NCBI RefSeq assembly: GCF_020782115.1
Contig: NZ_JAJGMW010000006.1
Coordinates: 1 to 64,000 of the forward strand
From: Leeuwenhoekiella parthenopeia
GTDB taxonomy: Bacteria; Bacteroidota; Bacteroidia; Flavobacteriales; Flavobacteriaceae
DNA length: 64,000 nucleotides
Direction: 5' to 3'
Shown here piece by piece: positions 8,035-17,540 of the stretch (within the stretch, counting starts at the first letter, position 1; the number at the start of each line of letters is the position of its first letter). Below the pieces are notes generated by a model, which saw only the letters and a list, made by a program, of their open reading frames with translations, was not told where the DNA came from and did not search any database. The translations under genes and the position numbers were made by a program.

Positions 8035-8440
8035 CCGCACTATCTTCTCGATACAATTTTTTCGAGCTCGGGCTCTCAAAAACCACTCGAAGTGACAAAA
8101 ACCGTAAACAGAAAACGGTAAACCGAAACATCTTCTCGATACAACTGAAACCATTCTCGCGCCCGTTTGCATTCATTCGAAGTGACAAAAACCGCAAACG
8201 GTAAACCACAACATCTTCTCGATACATTTTTTTCGGGCTCAGGCTCTCAAAAACCACTCGAAGTGACAAAAACCGTAAACAGAAAACGGTAAACCGAAAC
8301 ATCTTCCCGATACAACTGAAACCATTCTCGCGCCCGTTTGCATTCATTCGAAGTGACAAAAACCGCAAACTGTAAACCGCAACATCTTCTCGATACAATT
8401 TTTTCGAGCTCAGGCTCTCAAAAACCACTCGAAGTGACAA
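8035..8440. repeat. Alternating A-B-A-B-A tandem repeat block
   Basis: Five units of about 85 bp alternate between two types. Type A (starting near 8040, 8211 and 8381) reads CTTCTCGATACAATTTTTTC, then GAGCTC(A/G)GGCTCTC, then CCACTCGAAGTGACAAAAAC. Type B (near 8130 and 8301) shares the CTTCTCGATACAA start and the TTCGAAGTGACAAAAACCG end but has CATTCTCGCGCCCGTTTGCA in the middle. The A-to-A period is about 171 bp. Each unit begins and ends with related words, as in REP/BIME-like intergenic elements. The block lies between the lipoprotein gene and the terminator of the M16 peptidase gene. Confidence 0.8.
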
Positions 8441-8445
8441 AAAAG

Positions 8446-8479
8446 AAACCCCAAAGCTCCGCAGAACTTTGGGGTTTTT
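8446..8479 (-). terminator. Rho-independent terminator of the M16 peptidase gene
   Basis: An 11-bp perfect stem AAACCCCAAAG / CTTTGGGGTTT with a 10-nt loop lies about 30 bp past the stop codon of the peptidase gene. On the minus strand the stem is followed by TTTCTTTTTT. T-rich sequence also follows on the plus strand, so it could work in both directions. Confidence 0.85.
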
Positions 8480-8504
8480 TCGGTTTAACCTTTCAAAAAA
8501 AAAC

Positions 8505-11375
8505 CTACTTTTTAACTTCCTCGAGTGTTACCTCGTTTCCGTCTTTATCTAATAATTTCACTTCGTCAAAGCCCATCTTTTTAAACTGCTGGTACTGCGT
8601 TGCCGCATCACCTACAACCAGATAGGCCATTTTTGATTCGTCCAGGTATTTATTAGCCAGCTCTTTGTGCTGCTCTAAGGTCATACTGTTAATCGTGGCT
8701 TCCTCTTTCTCGATGTAATTAGGATCTAAATCATACGAACTCCGCTCCTGAAGCATACCTAACAAGGAACCCTGAGTTTCAAAACGACGTGCGTTTGATT
8801 TGATCAACGCATTCTTCGTGAACTCCAGATCTTCAGGTGTGATACCCTCTTTGTACTTGGCGATTTCATCTCTAAAGATTTCAACCGACTCACCGGTAGT
8901 ATTGGTACGCACGCTTGAAGATGCGGTAAAGGTTCCGGGAATTTTGGTTCCGCTAAAGCCTGAACGCGCACCGTAGGTATAACCCTTTTCTTCCCGTAAA
9001 ACCAGGTTGACATTTCCGCTAAATGAACCTCCTAATTTGTAGTTCATCACCTCCGCAGGATAGAAATCTTTATCGGTACGTGGCATCGCGATATACCCGA
9101 TATTGATAATCGACTGTTTCGCATTTGGGATATCTACAAAATACAACGAAGCTTTATCACGGTTGTTTGCAACCGGAAATTCAGGAATCGTTACCTCTTT
9201 AGCTTCCCATTTGGTTTTTAAACCTTCAAGTGCAGCAAGCGCCTTGTCTTTAGACACATCACCCACCACGTGGAAACGGCTTACAGAAGGTGAAAAATAG
9301 TTGTTGTAGTAGTCTTTTAAATCCTGAATGGTGATCGCCTCTACAGACTCAACCGTACCGCTGGTAGGATGTGCCAAAGGATGGTTTTCACCATACAATA
9401 CTTTGTTGTACACCCGGTTTGCAATCACATTTGGGTTTGCGTCAGAACGTTTGATGGAGTTGATGGTGCTCGTTTTGATACGGGCAAATTCCTTCTCATC
9501 CCAACGCGGTTGCAATAAGATTTCTTCTACCAAAGCCATAGTCGCATCAAAATTACGAGCCAGCGTATTCCCTCGTATCACAATAGACTCATCTGTCGTG
9601 TACATATTGATGCTGGCACCCAGACGGTCTATAGCTTCTTCCAGCTCCAGCGGAGTCTTGTTAGCAGTACCTTCCATCATAATATCGGTCATCAGGTTTG
9701 CCACACCGTTTTTGCTTAAATCATCAAGCAGGTGGCCGCCGTCTAGTACCAGGCTGAAGTTTACCAGAGGCAACTCATCCTGAACAATACCATAAACTTC
9801 CATTTCGTTAGGCAATTCAGCCGTCCACGATTCCGGGATATTGAGTTTAGGGCTCTCTCCTATTGCAGGAGGTACCGAACGGTCAAAACTGGAAGGGGTT
9901 TTCTCAATCTCCTTCTCCGCATCTAAAACTTCTGTTTTTACATTTTCGGTGATTTCTTCTTCGACCACTTCGGCTTTTTCGGAATTCTCTGCGATAAGCT
10001 GCATTTCTCCTTTAGGCACAAAACTGGTTAAGACTAAAGGCTTGCCTTTGATGTACTTTTCGTACACCCGCATCACATCATCGGTAGTAACGGCTTTGAT
10101 GTTTTCGATATCTTTTTCAATAAAACCGGGATCTCCGGCAAATACATCGTATTGTGCCAATTGGAACGATTTGCCCAAAACACTGCTGATTCCGTTGTAA
10201 AAATCGGTTTCCAGACCGGCTTTGATACGCTCAATATCTTCGGCCTTGATGCCTTCTTTTTCAAAAAGCGCAAAAGCTTTATTGATACCGGTTTCTACGC
10301 TATCGAGGTCTACCCCGGCATTTGCAGTTACCGAAATACTGAATTTACCTGCAATCTGATCGCTGCTGTTGTAGGCATACGGCTGCGAAGTCACTTCCAT
10401 ATCTTCCACCAAAACGCGGTATAAAGGCGCTTTTTTTCCGTCGGAAAGGATTTGGCCTAAAAAGTCAAGGGCATAGGCATCATCGGTGTACATTTCAACC
10501 GTTGGCCATACCATATTCAATTGAGGCGCAGTGGCGAAATTATCTTCGTGATACAATCTCTTGGTCTCATCGAGAGTCACATTCTGTACTTCTAAAGGCT
10601 CCACTTCCTGACGCTTTTTGATTTCGCCGAAATACTTTTCAACCAGTTCTTTGGTTTTGGCCGCATCAAAATCCCCGGCAATTACCAGCGTGGCGTTGTT
10701 AGGGCCGTAGAACTTGTCGTAAAACTCCTTCACATCTGCTACCGTCGCATTCTGAAGATCTTCCAGTTCGCCAATTACCTGCCAGCTGTACGGATGTCCG
10801 TCAGGAAACAGGTTTTTGTCAATCACCCAACTGGTGTGGCCATACGGATTGTTATCTACACGCTGGCGCTTTTCGTTTTGAACCACTTCCTGCTGATTGG
10901 CAAATGCAGATTCGGTTACCGTGTTGATGAGAAAGCCCATACGATCAGACTCCAGCCACAACACGGTTTCTAAAGCGTTATTGGGCACTACCTCATAATA
11001 GATGGTTCCATCCTGCCAGGTACCCCCGTTAAGCGTACCACCGGCATCCTGAATGGTTTTGAAGAATTGATCCTGCGGCACGTTTTCAGATTCCTGAAAC
11101 AACATATGCTCGAAAAGGTGGGCAAAACCGGTACGTCCCTTTTTCTCGCGGTTAGATCCTACGCCATATTGTATCGCAACAGACACAATGGGGTCACTTT
11201 TGTCCTGATGAAGAACAACGTTTAAGCCGTTTTCCAGCTCATACTTTTCGTAATCGATTGATAGTTTGGCTTCTGCAACATCACCGTCTGAATCTGCCTT
11301 TTTATCGCAGGAAACAAAGGTGGCCACAAAAAACGATAGCATAACCGCCATCGGTGTCCATTTAGTTCTGATCAT
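8505..11375 (-). CDS. M16-family zinc metallopeptidase, two-domain, lipoprotein
   Basis: 956 aa. A signal segment ending FVSC (Cys 23) predicts a lipoprotein facing the periplasm. The first M16 domain holds the inverted zinc motif HLFEH (residues 86-90) and the downstream Glu in EVVQNEKRQR. The second half (from about residue 510) repeats the M16 fold without HxxEH and ends with the R/Y-containing block REEKGYTYGARSGF that binds substrate in the inactive half. A Glu-rich linker (about 465-500) joins the halves. Such pitrilysin/insulinase-type enzymes degrade peptides in the periplasm. The length is normal for a fused M16 protein. It is a single-gene unit with a clear terminator. Confidence 0.93.
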   Translation of the reverse strand: MIRTKWTPMAVMLSFFVATFVSCDKKADSDGDVAEAKLSIDYEKYELENGLNVVLHQDKSDPIVSVAIQYGVGSNREKKGRTGFAHLFEHMLFQESENVPQDQFFKTIQDAGGTLNGGTWQDGTIYYEVVPNNALETVLWLESDRMGFLINTVTESAFANQQEVVQNEKRQRVDNNPYGHTSWVIDKNLFPDGHPYSWQVIGELEDLQNATVADVKEFYDKFYGPNNATLVIAGDFDAAKTKELVEKYFGEIKKRQEVEPLEVQNVTLDETKRLYHEDNFATAPQLNMVWPTVEMYTDDAYALDFLGQILSDGKKAPLYRVLVEDMEVTSQPYAYNSSDQIAGKFSISVTANAGVDLDSVETGINKAFALFEKEGIKAEDIERIKAGLETDFYNGISSVLGKSFQLAQYDVFAGDPGFIEKDIENIKAVTTDDVMRVYEKYIKGKPLVLTSFVPKGEMQLIAENSEKAEVVEEEITENVKTEVLDAEKEIEKTPSSFDRSVPPAIGESPKLNIPESWTAELPNEMEVYGIVQDELPLVNFSLVLDGGHLLDDLSKNGVANLMTDIMMEGTANKTPLELEEAIDRLGASINMYTTDESIVIRGNTLARNFDATMALVEEILLQPRWDEKEFARIKTSTINSIKRSDANPNVIANRVYNKVLYGENHPLAHPTSGTVESVEAITIQDLKDYYNNYFSPSVSRFHVVGDVSKDKALAALEGLKTKWEAKEVTIPEFPVANNRDKASLYFVDIPNAKQSIINIGYIAMPRTDKDFYPAEVMNYKLGGSFSGNVNLVLREEKGYTYGARSGFSGTKIPGTFTASSSVRTNTTGESVEIFRDEIAKYKEGITPEDLEFTKNALIKSNARRFETQGSLLGMLQERSSYDLDPNYIEKEEATINSMTLEQHKELANKYLDESKMAYLVVGDAATQYQQFKKMGFDEVKLLDKDGNEVTLEEVKK

Positions 11376-11801
11376 AGAATTGTTAATTTTAATTAGTAAA
11401 GTTTAAATATACAGAAATGTTTTCAGCCTAAATGACGCAAAAAACACCCCCATGTTACAGATTTCAGTTAGTTCTTTTAAGTGTTTTTGTAAAATCGTTG
11501 AATAAATCGCAAAAAGCACCTGAAAACGGAATTGTTAAAATTTATCTTTTCAATAGGCTAAAAAGCTTCAAAGGCTATTAAAAAAAGGGTTTGTTTGAAG
11601 CGGGTTGGGTAAACTTTACGAACTGAAATTTAAAATACTGATTATAAGCAAGTTTTAAATTTTGTGAAATGCGATCGGTTTTTAGTCTCGAAACGAAAGA
11701 TTAACATTGTTATTCCGAAAAGAAATTAAAGCATGTTTTGTTTTTGTTAGAAATCTTGCATCTAAATCTTGATCCCTCCGTGCTTGACCTATAAACAAAA
11801 T
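11376..11801. other. AT-rich spacer without a gene
   Basis: About 425 bp upstream of the M16 gene with no convincing open frame on either strand. On the minus strand a TATATTTA sequence about 40 bp before the start codon resembles the flavobacterial -7 element TAnnTTTG, but I find no well-spaced TTG partner. Nothing else recognisable is seen. Confidence 0.5.
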
Positions 11802-11838
11802 TTACCCCGATCAACAAGCTGCTTGCTAACCGGGGTAA
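11802..11838 (-). terminator. Hairpin downstream of the 11895-12566 gene
   Basis: The arms TTACCCCG and CGGGGTAA are perfectly complementary, with an inner CAAG/CTTG stem in the 21-nt loop region. On the minus strand it is followed by ATTTTG. It lies 57 bp past the stop codon of the minus-strand gene and probably ends its transcript. Confidence 0.65.
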
Positions 11839-11894
11839 TTGTAAATTGTAAGATTGCGTTTCAGTTTTCTATCGACTGAAATTCGAAAAAGGAA

Positions 11895-12566
11895 TCAGGC
11901 CTTAGTATGAATGCGGTCTAAATCTTCCTGCGAAACAACTCTAAAGGAAAACTTGTAGCCTTCAAAAATCGCGAGACCGTAAAACAGCAAATCCATAACA
12001 CTAAAGGTTTCGCCCATAAGCTGCGGCAAATAACTGTAGTCGAAATACAAAATGGCATTCACAAGGCTTACATCCATTTCATTGGCAACAAATCCCAAAA
12101 TACTCAGAATATTTCCCAGCAAAACAGATAAGAACGCGAGCGCTCCACCCCAATACCCAGAAATCTGACTGATCCCTTTACCTACCAGACGTATGGTATA
12201 ACCTACTCCGGCTCCGATGGCCACAGCCATATAACCTATCTGAAAACCGGTCATCACACTGATGGTTCCCCAGAGAATAGCGCCAACCAGACCAACCGTG
12301 GCACCCATGACAATCGCCGGAATCAGATTTTCTTCTTCTTTGAGTTCTTTTAAATCCTCTTCTGAAAGTTTCTGGTGTATTTGATCTATGGTTAAGGCTT
12401 CAGATTGAATGGCCAGAGCCTGAACCTCTGGATCTTCCTGAAAATCCCCACAGGTTCCTTCAAAATCTGCTTTTCGGTCGGTAAGACTGCATAAAATTCC
12501 GGTTTGTAAATCCATTTTTCGGTTGGTGCATTTCTTGCAAAACGCCAATTGTGCATCACGTGTCAT
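11895..12566 (-). CDS. Membrane protein with N-terminal Cys4 motif, unknown function
   Basis: 223 aa. The first 40 residues carry CKKC, then CSL and CGDF (C-x2-C-x13-C-x13-C), spaced like a small zinc ribbon. A charged helical linker follows (residues 45-80), then about four hydrophobic segments, including a Gly-rich stretch MGATVGLVGAILWG. It resembles uncharacterised flavobacterial proteins with the same Cys-plus-membrane layout. It sits just downstream of yifB (39 bp) and could be co-transcribed with it. No function can be assigned. Confidence 0.75.
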   Translation of the reverse strand: MTRDAQLAFCKKCTNRKMDLQTGILCSLTDRKADFEGTCGDFQEDPEVQALAIQSEALTIDQIHQKLSEEDLKELKEEENLIPAIVMGATVGLVGAILWGTISVMTGFQIGYMAVAIGAGVGYTIRLVGKGISQISGYWGGALAFLSVLLGNILSILGFVANEMDVSLVNAILYFDYSYLPQLMGETFSVMDLLFYGLAIFEGYKFSFRVVSQEDLDRIHTKA

Positions 12567-12605
12567 TGATATAGTATAAATAATTAATAATTCTTCATTT
12601 GTTTG

Positions 12606-14144
12606 TTATCCCAGCCATCCATCCCGATCCAGACTTCGGTATTGTATGGCTTCGCTGATATGATGCCCGTCGATATTTTCGGCGGCTTCCAGATCGGCAA
12701 TGGTGCGGGCCACTTTTAAAATACGGTCGTAAGCGCGGGCAGATAGGTTGAGTTTTTCCATCGCGTTTTTAAGCAGGGTTTTGGAGTGCTCATCAAGCGC
12801 GCAGTATTTGCGAATCTGCTTCACGCTCATCTGTGCGTTGTAGTGTATGCTTTCGCTTTCGCGAAAACGTTCCGTTTGCAGCTTACGGGCTTCAGTCACC
12901 CGCTTGCGTATGTCGATGCTGCTTTCGGCCTTACGCTCGTCTGAAAGTTTATCAAAAGGAACCGGCGTTACTTCAATATGAATATCAATCCGGTCTAAAA
13001 GCGGTCCGCTCACCTTGCTCAGATAGCGCTGCATCTCTGCCGGAGTGCTGGTCACCGGCGCGCCGGGATCGTTAAAATAGCCGCCCGGACTGGGGTTCAT
13101 ACTGGCTACCAACATAAAACTACTGGGATAGGTCACGGTAAATTTGGCCCGGGATATGGTCACTTCGCGGTCTTCCAGCGGCTGCCGCATCACCTCCAAA
13201 ACGGTGCGTTTAAACTCCGGCAACTCGTCTAAAAACAACACGCCATTATGCGCCAGCGAAATTTCGCCCGGCTGCGGATACGCCCCACCGCCCACTAGGG
13301 CGACGTCGCTAATCGTATGATGCGGACTCCTAAACGGGCGGTGTGCCATCAAACCCACGTTTTCGCGCATACGCCCCGAAACACTGTGAATCTTGGTCGT
13401 CTCAAGCGCCTCGCGCAAGGTCATTGGCGGCAAAATGGAAGGCAGGCGTTTGGCCAGCATCGTCTTACCGGCTCCCGGTGGACCTATTAAAATGATGTTA
13501 TGCCCGCCCGCAGCAGCGATTTCCATACAGCGTTTGATGGACTCCTGCCCTTTTACATCGGCGAAATCAAAATCGGGATGCTCCAGGGCGTTGAAGAATT
13601 CGCTTCGGGTATCTACGATGGTGCGCTCCAGCGGTGCACCGGTATCAAAATGATCAATGACCTGCGCGATGGAGTCGATTCCATACACTTCAAGGTCTTT
13701 TACGATCGCTGCTTCTTTGGCGTTTTGGCTGGGTAATAGGAACTTTTTAAAACCTTCTTCCTGAGCCTTAATCGCAATGGGCAAAGCGCCGCGTATGGGT
13801 TGCAGGCTTCCGTCGAGCGAAAGCTCGCCCATAATGATGTATTCGTCTAAATGTTCGGCTTTGATTTGATCACTGGCAACCAGAATCCCGACGGCGAGGG
13901 TAAGATCGTAGGCACTGCCTTCCTTACGCATATCGGCCGGAGCCATATTGAGCGTGATTTTTTTACCCGGAATTTTATAACCGTTGTTTTGAAGGGCCGC
14001 CGCGATGCGGTAATTGCTTTCCTTAATAGCATTATCGGGCAAACCCACCAGGTGATAGCCTATTCCCTTGTCGATATTGACCTCAACGGTAATCGTGGTT
14101 GCCTCTACCCCAAAAACAGCCGAGCCATACACTTTTGTAAGCAT
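12606..14144 (-). CDS. YifB/ComM-type Mg-chelatase-like AAA+ ATPase
   Basis: 512 aa, standard length. The N-terminal third is a Lon-like domain (YHLVGLPDNAIKESNYRIAA). The AAA+ module follows, with Walker A GPPGAGKT at about residue 220, a sensor region LVASMNPSPGGYF and an Arg-finger region LLDRIDIHIEVTPV. It ends with the Mg_chelatase C-terminal domain (LNLSARAYDRILKVARTIAD). In Gram-negative bacteria ComM homologues are hexameric helicases that promote branch migration during natural transformation. The gene is first of a minus-strand unit with the Cys4 membrane protein downstream. Confidence 0.93.
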   Translation of the reverse strand: MLTKVYGSAVFGVEATTITVEVNIDKGIGYHLVGLPDNAIKESNYRIAAALQNNGYKIPGKKITLNMAPADMRKEGSAYDLTLAVGILVASDQIKAEHLDEYIIMGELSLDGSLQPIRGALPIAIKAQEEGFKKFLLPSQNAKEAAIVKDLEVYGIDSIAQVIDHFDTGAPLERTIVDTRSEFFNALEHPDFDFADVKGQESIKRCMEIAAAGGHNIILIGPPGAGKTMLAKRLPSILPPMTLREALETTKIHSVSGRMRENVGLMAHRPFRSPHHTISDVALVGGGAYPQPGEISLAHNGVLFLDELPEFKRTVLEVMRQPLEDREVTISRAKFTVTYPSSFMLVASMNPSPGGYFNDPGAPVTSTPAEMQRYLSKVSGPLLDRIDIHIEVTPVPFDKLSDERKAESSIDIRKRVTEARKLQTERFRESESIHYNAQMSVKQIRKYCALDEHSKTLLKNAMEKLNLSARAYDRILKVARTIADLEAAENIDGHHISEAIQYRSLDRDGWLG

Positions 14145-14279
14145 AGTGATCCGTTAGTTCGCCATCCGGGTAGGGCCTTCGGCTTTTTATTTGGGTAGGA
14201 AATTAACTGAAAAACAGCATATATAAAAGGGAATCGCCGGTATTATTTAACATTTTATTTAGATTAAACCTGCATAGTG

Positions 14280-14287
14280 TATTTTTG
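14280..14287 (+). promoter_or_regulatory. TAnnTTTG promoter element of the VOC gene
   Basis: TATTTTTG matches the flavobacterial -7 consensus TAnnTTTG and lies 14 bp before the ATG of the VOC gene, giving a leader of only a few bases. A clean TTG -33 partner is not visible, so the call rests on the -7 box and its position. Confidence 0.45.
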
Positions 14288-14301
14288 ACAAAAATTTAGT
14301 T

Positions 14302-14793
14302 ATGGCTGACTCCTACTCCATTCCGACATCGACCCGCATTGGTCACGTGCATCTAAAAGTTTCTGATCTGGAACGCGCGCTTCAGTTTTATCACGGGATT
14401 TTGGGTTTTGAAATCATACAGCGTTTGGGCGATGCCGCTGCCTTCATTTCGGCCGGAGGTTATCATCATCACATAGGCCTCAATACCTGGCAAAGTAAAG
14501 GCGGAAGTGCTCCGCCTCAAAATAGCACCGGGCTTTTCCATACCGCAATCGTCTATCCCACCCGTAAGGATTTGGCACAAATACTCAAACGCCTTTTGGA
14601 AAATGGAATACAATTAACGGGCGCGGCAGATCACGGTGTTTCTGAAGCGCTCTACCTGAATGATCCCGATGAAAATGGCGTGGAATTGTATTGGGATCGC
14701 CCCCGGGAAGACTGGCCTCGTGATGAAGCCGGAGAAATCGAGATGTACACCCGCAGACTCGACCTCAATAATTTGCTGCAGGAGCTGTCTTAA
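14302..14793 (+). CDS. VOC-superfamily protein (CatE-like, one module)
   Basis: 163 aa. It opens with RIGHVHLKVSDLERALQFYH, the classic start of a vicinal oxygen chelate module, with the metal His in HVHLKV. NTWQSKGG and GLFHTAIVYPTRKDLA follow, with FHTA supplying a second His. YLNDPDENGVELYWDRP carries the final Glu ligand. The block up to RPREDWP is typical of the N-terminal half of CatE-type ring-cleavage dioxygenase homologues. The substrate is unknown. The 3' end overlaps the convergent FAD/NAD(P)-binding gene by 4 bp. Confidence 0.88.
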   Translation: MADSYSIPTSTRIGHVHLKVSDLERALQFYHGILGFEIIQRLGDAAAFISAGGYHHHIGLNTWQSKGGSAPPQNSTGLFHTAIVYPTRKDLAQILKRLLENGIQLTGAADHGVSEALYLNDPDENGVELYWDRPREDWPRDEAGEIEMYTRRLDLNNLLQELS

Positions 14794-16532
14794 TTCCGCA
14801 TTCGCGAAAGTACGCCTGCAGCCCATTTGTTTGCGGGTTTACCGAAACACTCAATCAGATCGTCTACGCCAATTACGCTGCCTTTTGCCAAACGGCCCAA
14901 TAAAGCTATGAGCTGATGCGTATTGCCAGCTTTACTGACGATGCGGCCATCTTCTAGTGTGTGCAAACCCAGTTTGTAATTTACCGGACTCACTTTCTTA
15001 TCGGCAATCAGGTTTTGAATCAATGGGCTGCTTACTTTCAGCAGCTGTGGCGGGTCAACAACCGAATTAACCATGACATCAGCAGTAACCGATTTTCCAT
15101 TTTTATGCAGTTTCCAGCCTGATGGGACCTCTTCAATCTGCGGATTATCCACAAAATCGAGTTGTAGCACTCCAGCTTCCACCAAAGCGATCAATTGCTG
15201 CACACTGGCGATGGGCGGCCCGTACGAATAGCGTTTACTGGCTTCAATGTACTTTACCATATCTACCATAGCCGCATCCTCAAAATCAAAATGCGTAAAC
15301 TCGTGGTATAAAATACCGAGTGCATAGCGCCATACCTGACCCAGGCAATAATCAAGACTGATTTTCTCGCGGCCGCAAGCCATATCGAGCAGGGCATTTA
15401 AAGCTTCAATCGCCGGTATGTCGTGACTTAAAAGTAATTCGTGCTGAAGCTTTTTCGGTTGCCGAATAAGACTCTCGGTGAGTTTAGCAAGCTCGTGCCT
15501 GTCTAAAGTTGTAGGTCTGGCTTTGGTTTTTAAATTCAGATAAACCGAAGCGGTCATTTCGCCCAAAGCTTCGATTAAAAAGGAGGCGTCATTGATTTGA
15601 TCCGGATGCTGGTTTGCCTCCTCAATTTGGGTTTTAAACCGCAGCATACTTTCTGCTGAGGGTTCAAACCAGGCATCAATCTTGGCGTTTTTAGGCTTTG
15701 GTGCCGGCGGCAAGCCGTCCAGCGAAAACGCAATCAAAGTTTTCGGCGCCTGCTCTGAAGCAGCATACTGAAAACGGTCCGCATCGGGTATTTCGGTAAA
15801 GCTTCCGCCAAAACCCAGCGTCAGGGCCCGCATCTGGTCTACCATAGACAGACCAAAACCCCGCATCGCAACAAGGGTTTCGGGTGTGATGGCTTCGGTT
15901 TCCAAAGCACCTACAGGATAGGGATCCTTATACAAGAGAAGCTCGTGCTCACGGGCGTGCGTTTCCCAACTTTGCAATTGGTCTGAATCGTAAACCGGCT
16001 GATGCCCTATAGTCAGGACGGTTTCGGCTACCTCATATTGCGTACCCTCCGCGTCCGTGAGCAAACAACCTGTTGCCGTGGTTTGCACCGACACGATTGC
16101 CTTTTGCAGGCATTCCGCAAGACCGGCATCTGCCAAAACACGGGCAATGCTTTCAAAACGCGCGTTTAAATAAGCTCCTATTTTAGACCGGGACGGAAAG
16201 TGATCTTTTTCCTGCGGATCGTGATTTTCGGGATAGTTGATCCATTCGCGGTAGGATTGAAAAGCAGGAATGTACAAGCCATCCAAGCGGATTTCAGGTC
16301 TGCCTGCAAGTCCGTTTGCCAGATGCCGCTCGTGAATATTCGAAAGATTTGTGGCCACTTGCTCCGGTGACCAGATCTGACCCGCCCCAAAATGCGCGGA
16401 AGCCTCAAAAAGCAGGAGCTTTGGGATTTTTGGTACAGCAGCATCCTGCAATGCCAGAAATAGGGCTTCAAGTGCGGCAAGTCCGCGAGGTCCAATCCCA
16501 ACAATTGCAATACTTTGATTTTTTTTGGTCAT
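14790..16532 (-). CDS. FAD/NAD(P)-binding protein (HpyO-like)
   Basis: 580 aa. The N-terminus IAIVGIGPRGLAALEALF is a Rossmann dinucleotide-binding GxGxxG-type motif, with E at LLLFEAS about 35 residues later binding ribose. VLTIGHQP is the second nucleotide-binding block of these proteins. The full length matches the FAD/NAD(P)-binding family (NAD_binding_9 type) found next to small-molecule modification genes in many bacteria; the substrate is unknown. No partner gene is evident. It is convergent with the VOC gene. Confidence 0.88.
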   Translation of the reverse strand: MTKKNQSIAIVGIGPRGLAALEALFLALQDAAVPKIPKLLLFEASAHFGAGQIWSPEQVATNLSNIHERHLANGLAGRPEIRLDGLYIPAFQSYREWINYPENHDPQEKDHFPSRSKIGAYLNARFESIARVLADAGLAECLQKAIVSVQTTATGCLLTDAEGTQYEVAETVLTIGHQPVYDSDQLQSWETHAREHELLLYKDPYPVGALETEAITPETLVAMRGFGLSMVDQMRALTLGFGGSFTEIPDADRFQYAASEQAPKTLIAFSLDGLPPAPKPKNAKIDAWFEPSAESMLRFKTQIEEANQHPDQINDASFLIEALGEMTASVYLNLKTKARPTTLDRHELAKLTESLIRQPKKLQHELLLSHDIPAIEALNALLDMACGREKISLDYCLGQVWRYALGILYHEFTHFDFEDAAMVDMVKYIEASKRYSYGPPIASVQQLIALVEAGVLQLDFVDNPQIEEVPSGWKLHKNGKSVTADVMVNSVVDPPQLLKVSSPLIQNLIADKKVSPVNYKLGLHTLEDGRIVSKAGNTHQLIALLGRLAKGSVIGVDDLIECFGKPANKWAAGVLSRMRN

Positions 16533-16713
16533 AACTAGTGGTTCAGGTCAGCGGCAATAGCGCCTTACGGCACATTGCAAAGTTACGACTCAGGCTGCAA
16601 GCCCTACATTTCTAGTCTTAAGCTTGTCTTAAATCTAAATCTTTTGCCAGAAACTGTATCTTTAAATGCGTAAAACAGCGATCGCCGAGATCGTTTCTAA
16701 AGTATGCTTTCTT

Positions 16714-17520
16714 ATGATTACCAGCCGCGAATTAATTGGTGAAATACTGGGAACTTTTGTCCTGATTATTTTTGGTCTGAGTGCCGGCGCTGTCGCCGTT
16801 TTATTCGGCGGATACCAAAGCATTATGCAAATAGGAATTGCCTGGGGGATTTCGGTTATGTTGGCCGTTTACCTTACCCGTCATCTCTCTAACGCACACA
16901 TCAACCCGGCCGTGACATTGGCTATGGTGATCAGCGGGCGAATGCCTGCTAAAAAACTGATTCCCTATTGGTTTGCACAGGTTTTGGGGGCATTCTTAGG
17001 CGGCCTGATGCTCTATTTCCTATTCAGCCCGTCTATACAGGCTTTTGAGGAAAGTAAGGGTATCGTTCGGGGTACCTACGAAAGCATCACCACCGCAAAG
17101 ATGTTTGGGGAATTCTATATGATGCCGGGAAACACGGCAGTGGTAAATCTTCCGCTGGCGATAATCGCGGAAGCATTCGGTACTTTTTTACTGTTATTGT
17201 TTGTGCTGGGCTTTACCGAAGATGCAAACGTAGGCCGGCCTCACGATACCATGGCGCCGGTTTTTATAGGCATTTCGGTAACCATAATCATTTGCCTGAT
17301 CGCTCCCTTAACGCAATGCGGAATCAATCCCGCACGGGATTTTGGTCCGCGTATGGTTGCCTGGATGATGGGTTGGGGTGATGCTGCTTTCCCTGATAAT
17401 TCGGGCGGATTTTTCTGGGTGTATATCTGCGGACCCTTTCTGGGCGCGGTAACAGCTGCCCTCTTTTTTGACCGTATCGTGGCACCCGCCTTACGTAAAG
17501 ACGGGTCAGATACAATTTAG
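16714..17520 (+). CDS. Aquaporin/glycerol facilitator (MIP family)
   Basis: About 268 aa. Both NPA-type half-helices are present: AHINPAVTLAM near residue 60 and CGINPARDFGPR near residue 215. The Asp after the second NPA-R (NPARD) is typical of glycerol-conducting aquaglyceroporins rather than water-only channels. Six membrane segments are visible. I prefer the ATG at 16714 (MITSRELIGEILGTF) because the upstream ATG at 16666 gives a hydrophilic 16-residue prefix not expected in the family and lies directly behind a TATCTTTA -7-like box (16657-16664) where transcription would start. Confidence 0.9.
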   Translation: MITSRELIGEILGTFVLIIFGLSAGAVAVLFGGYQSIMQIGIAWGISVMLAVYLTRHLSNAHINPAVTLAMVISGRMPAKKLIPYWFAQVLGAFLGGLMLYFLFSPSIQAFEESKGIVRGTYESITTAKMFGEFYMMPGNTAVVNLPLAIIAEAFGTFLLLLFVLGFTEDANVGRPHDTMAPVFIGISVTIIICLIAPLTQCGINPARDFGPRMVAWMMGWGDAAFPDNSGGFFWVYICGPFLGAVTAALFFDRIVAPALRKDGSDTI

Positions 17521-17540
17521 ACTGAAGGTTTTCAGTCTAA
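17517..17540. terminator. Bidirectional terminator between convergent genes
   Basis: A 10-bp perfect stem TTAGACTGAA / TTCAGTCTAA with GGTT loop includes the stop codons of both the aquaporin and the alpha-amylase genes. T/A-rich flanks (AATTT on one side, ATTTAAAAAC on the other) fit termination in both directions. Confidence 0.75.

Noticed and set aside
8012-8440. A 142-codon minus-strand frame with internal repeats
   Set aside because: It is a by-product of the A-B-A-B-A nucleotide repeats; the peptide repeats exactly where the DNA does and has no start context or family resemblance.
8035-8440. CRISPR array
   Set aside because: Units of about 85 bp with two alternating types and no unique 30-40 bp spacers; no cas genes nearby.
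16666-16713. Upstream ATG for the aquaporin gene
   Set aside because: It gives a 16-residue hydrophilic prefix and lies right behind a likely -7 promoter box, so 16714 is preferred.
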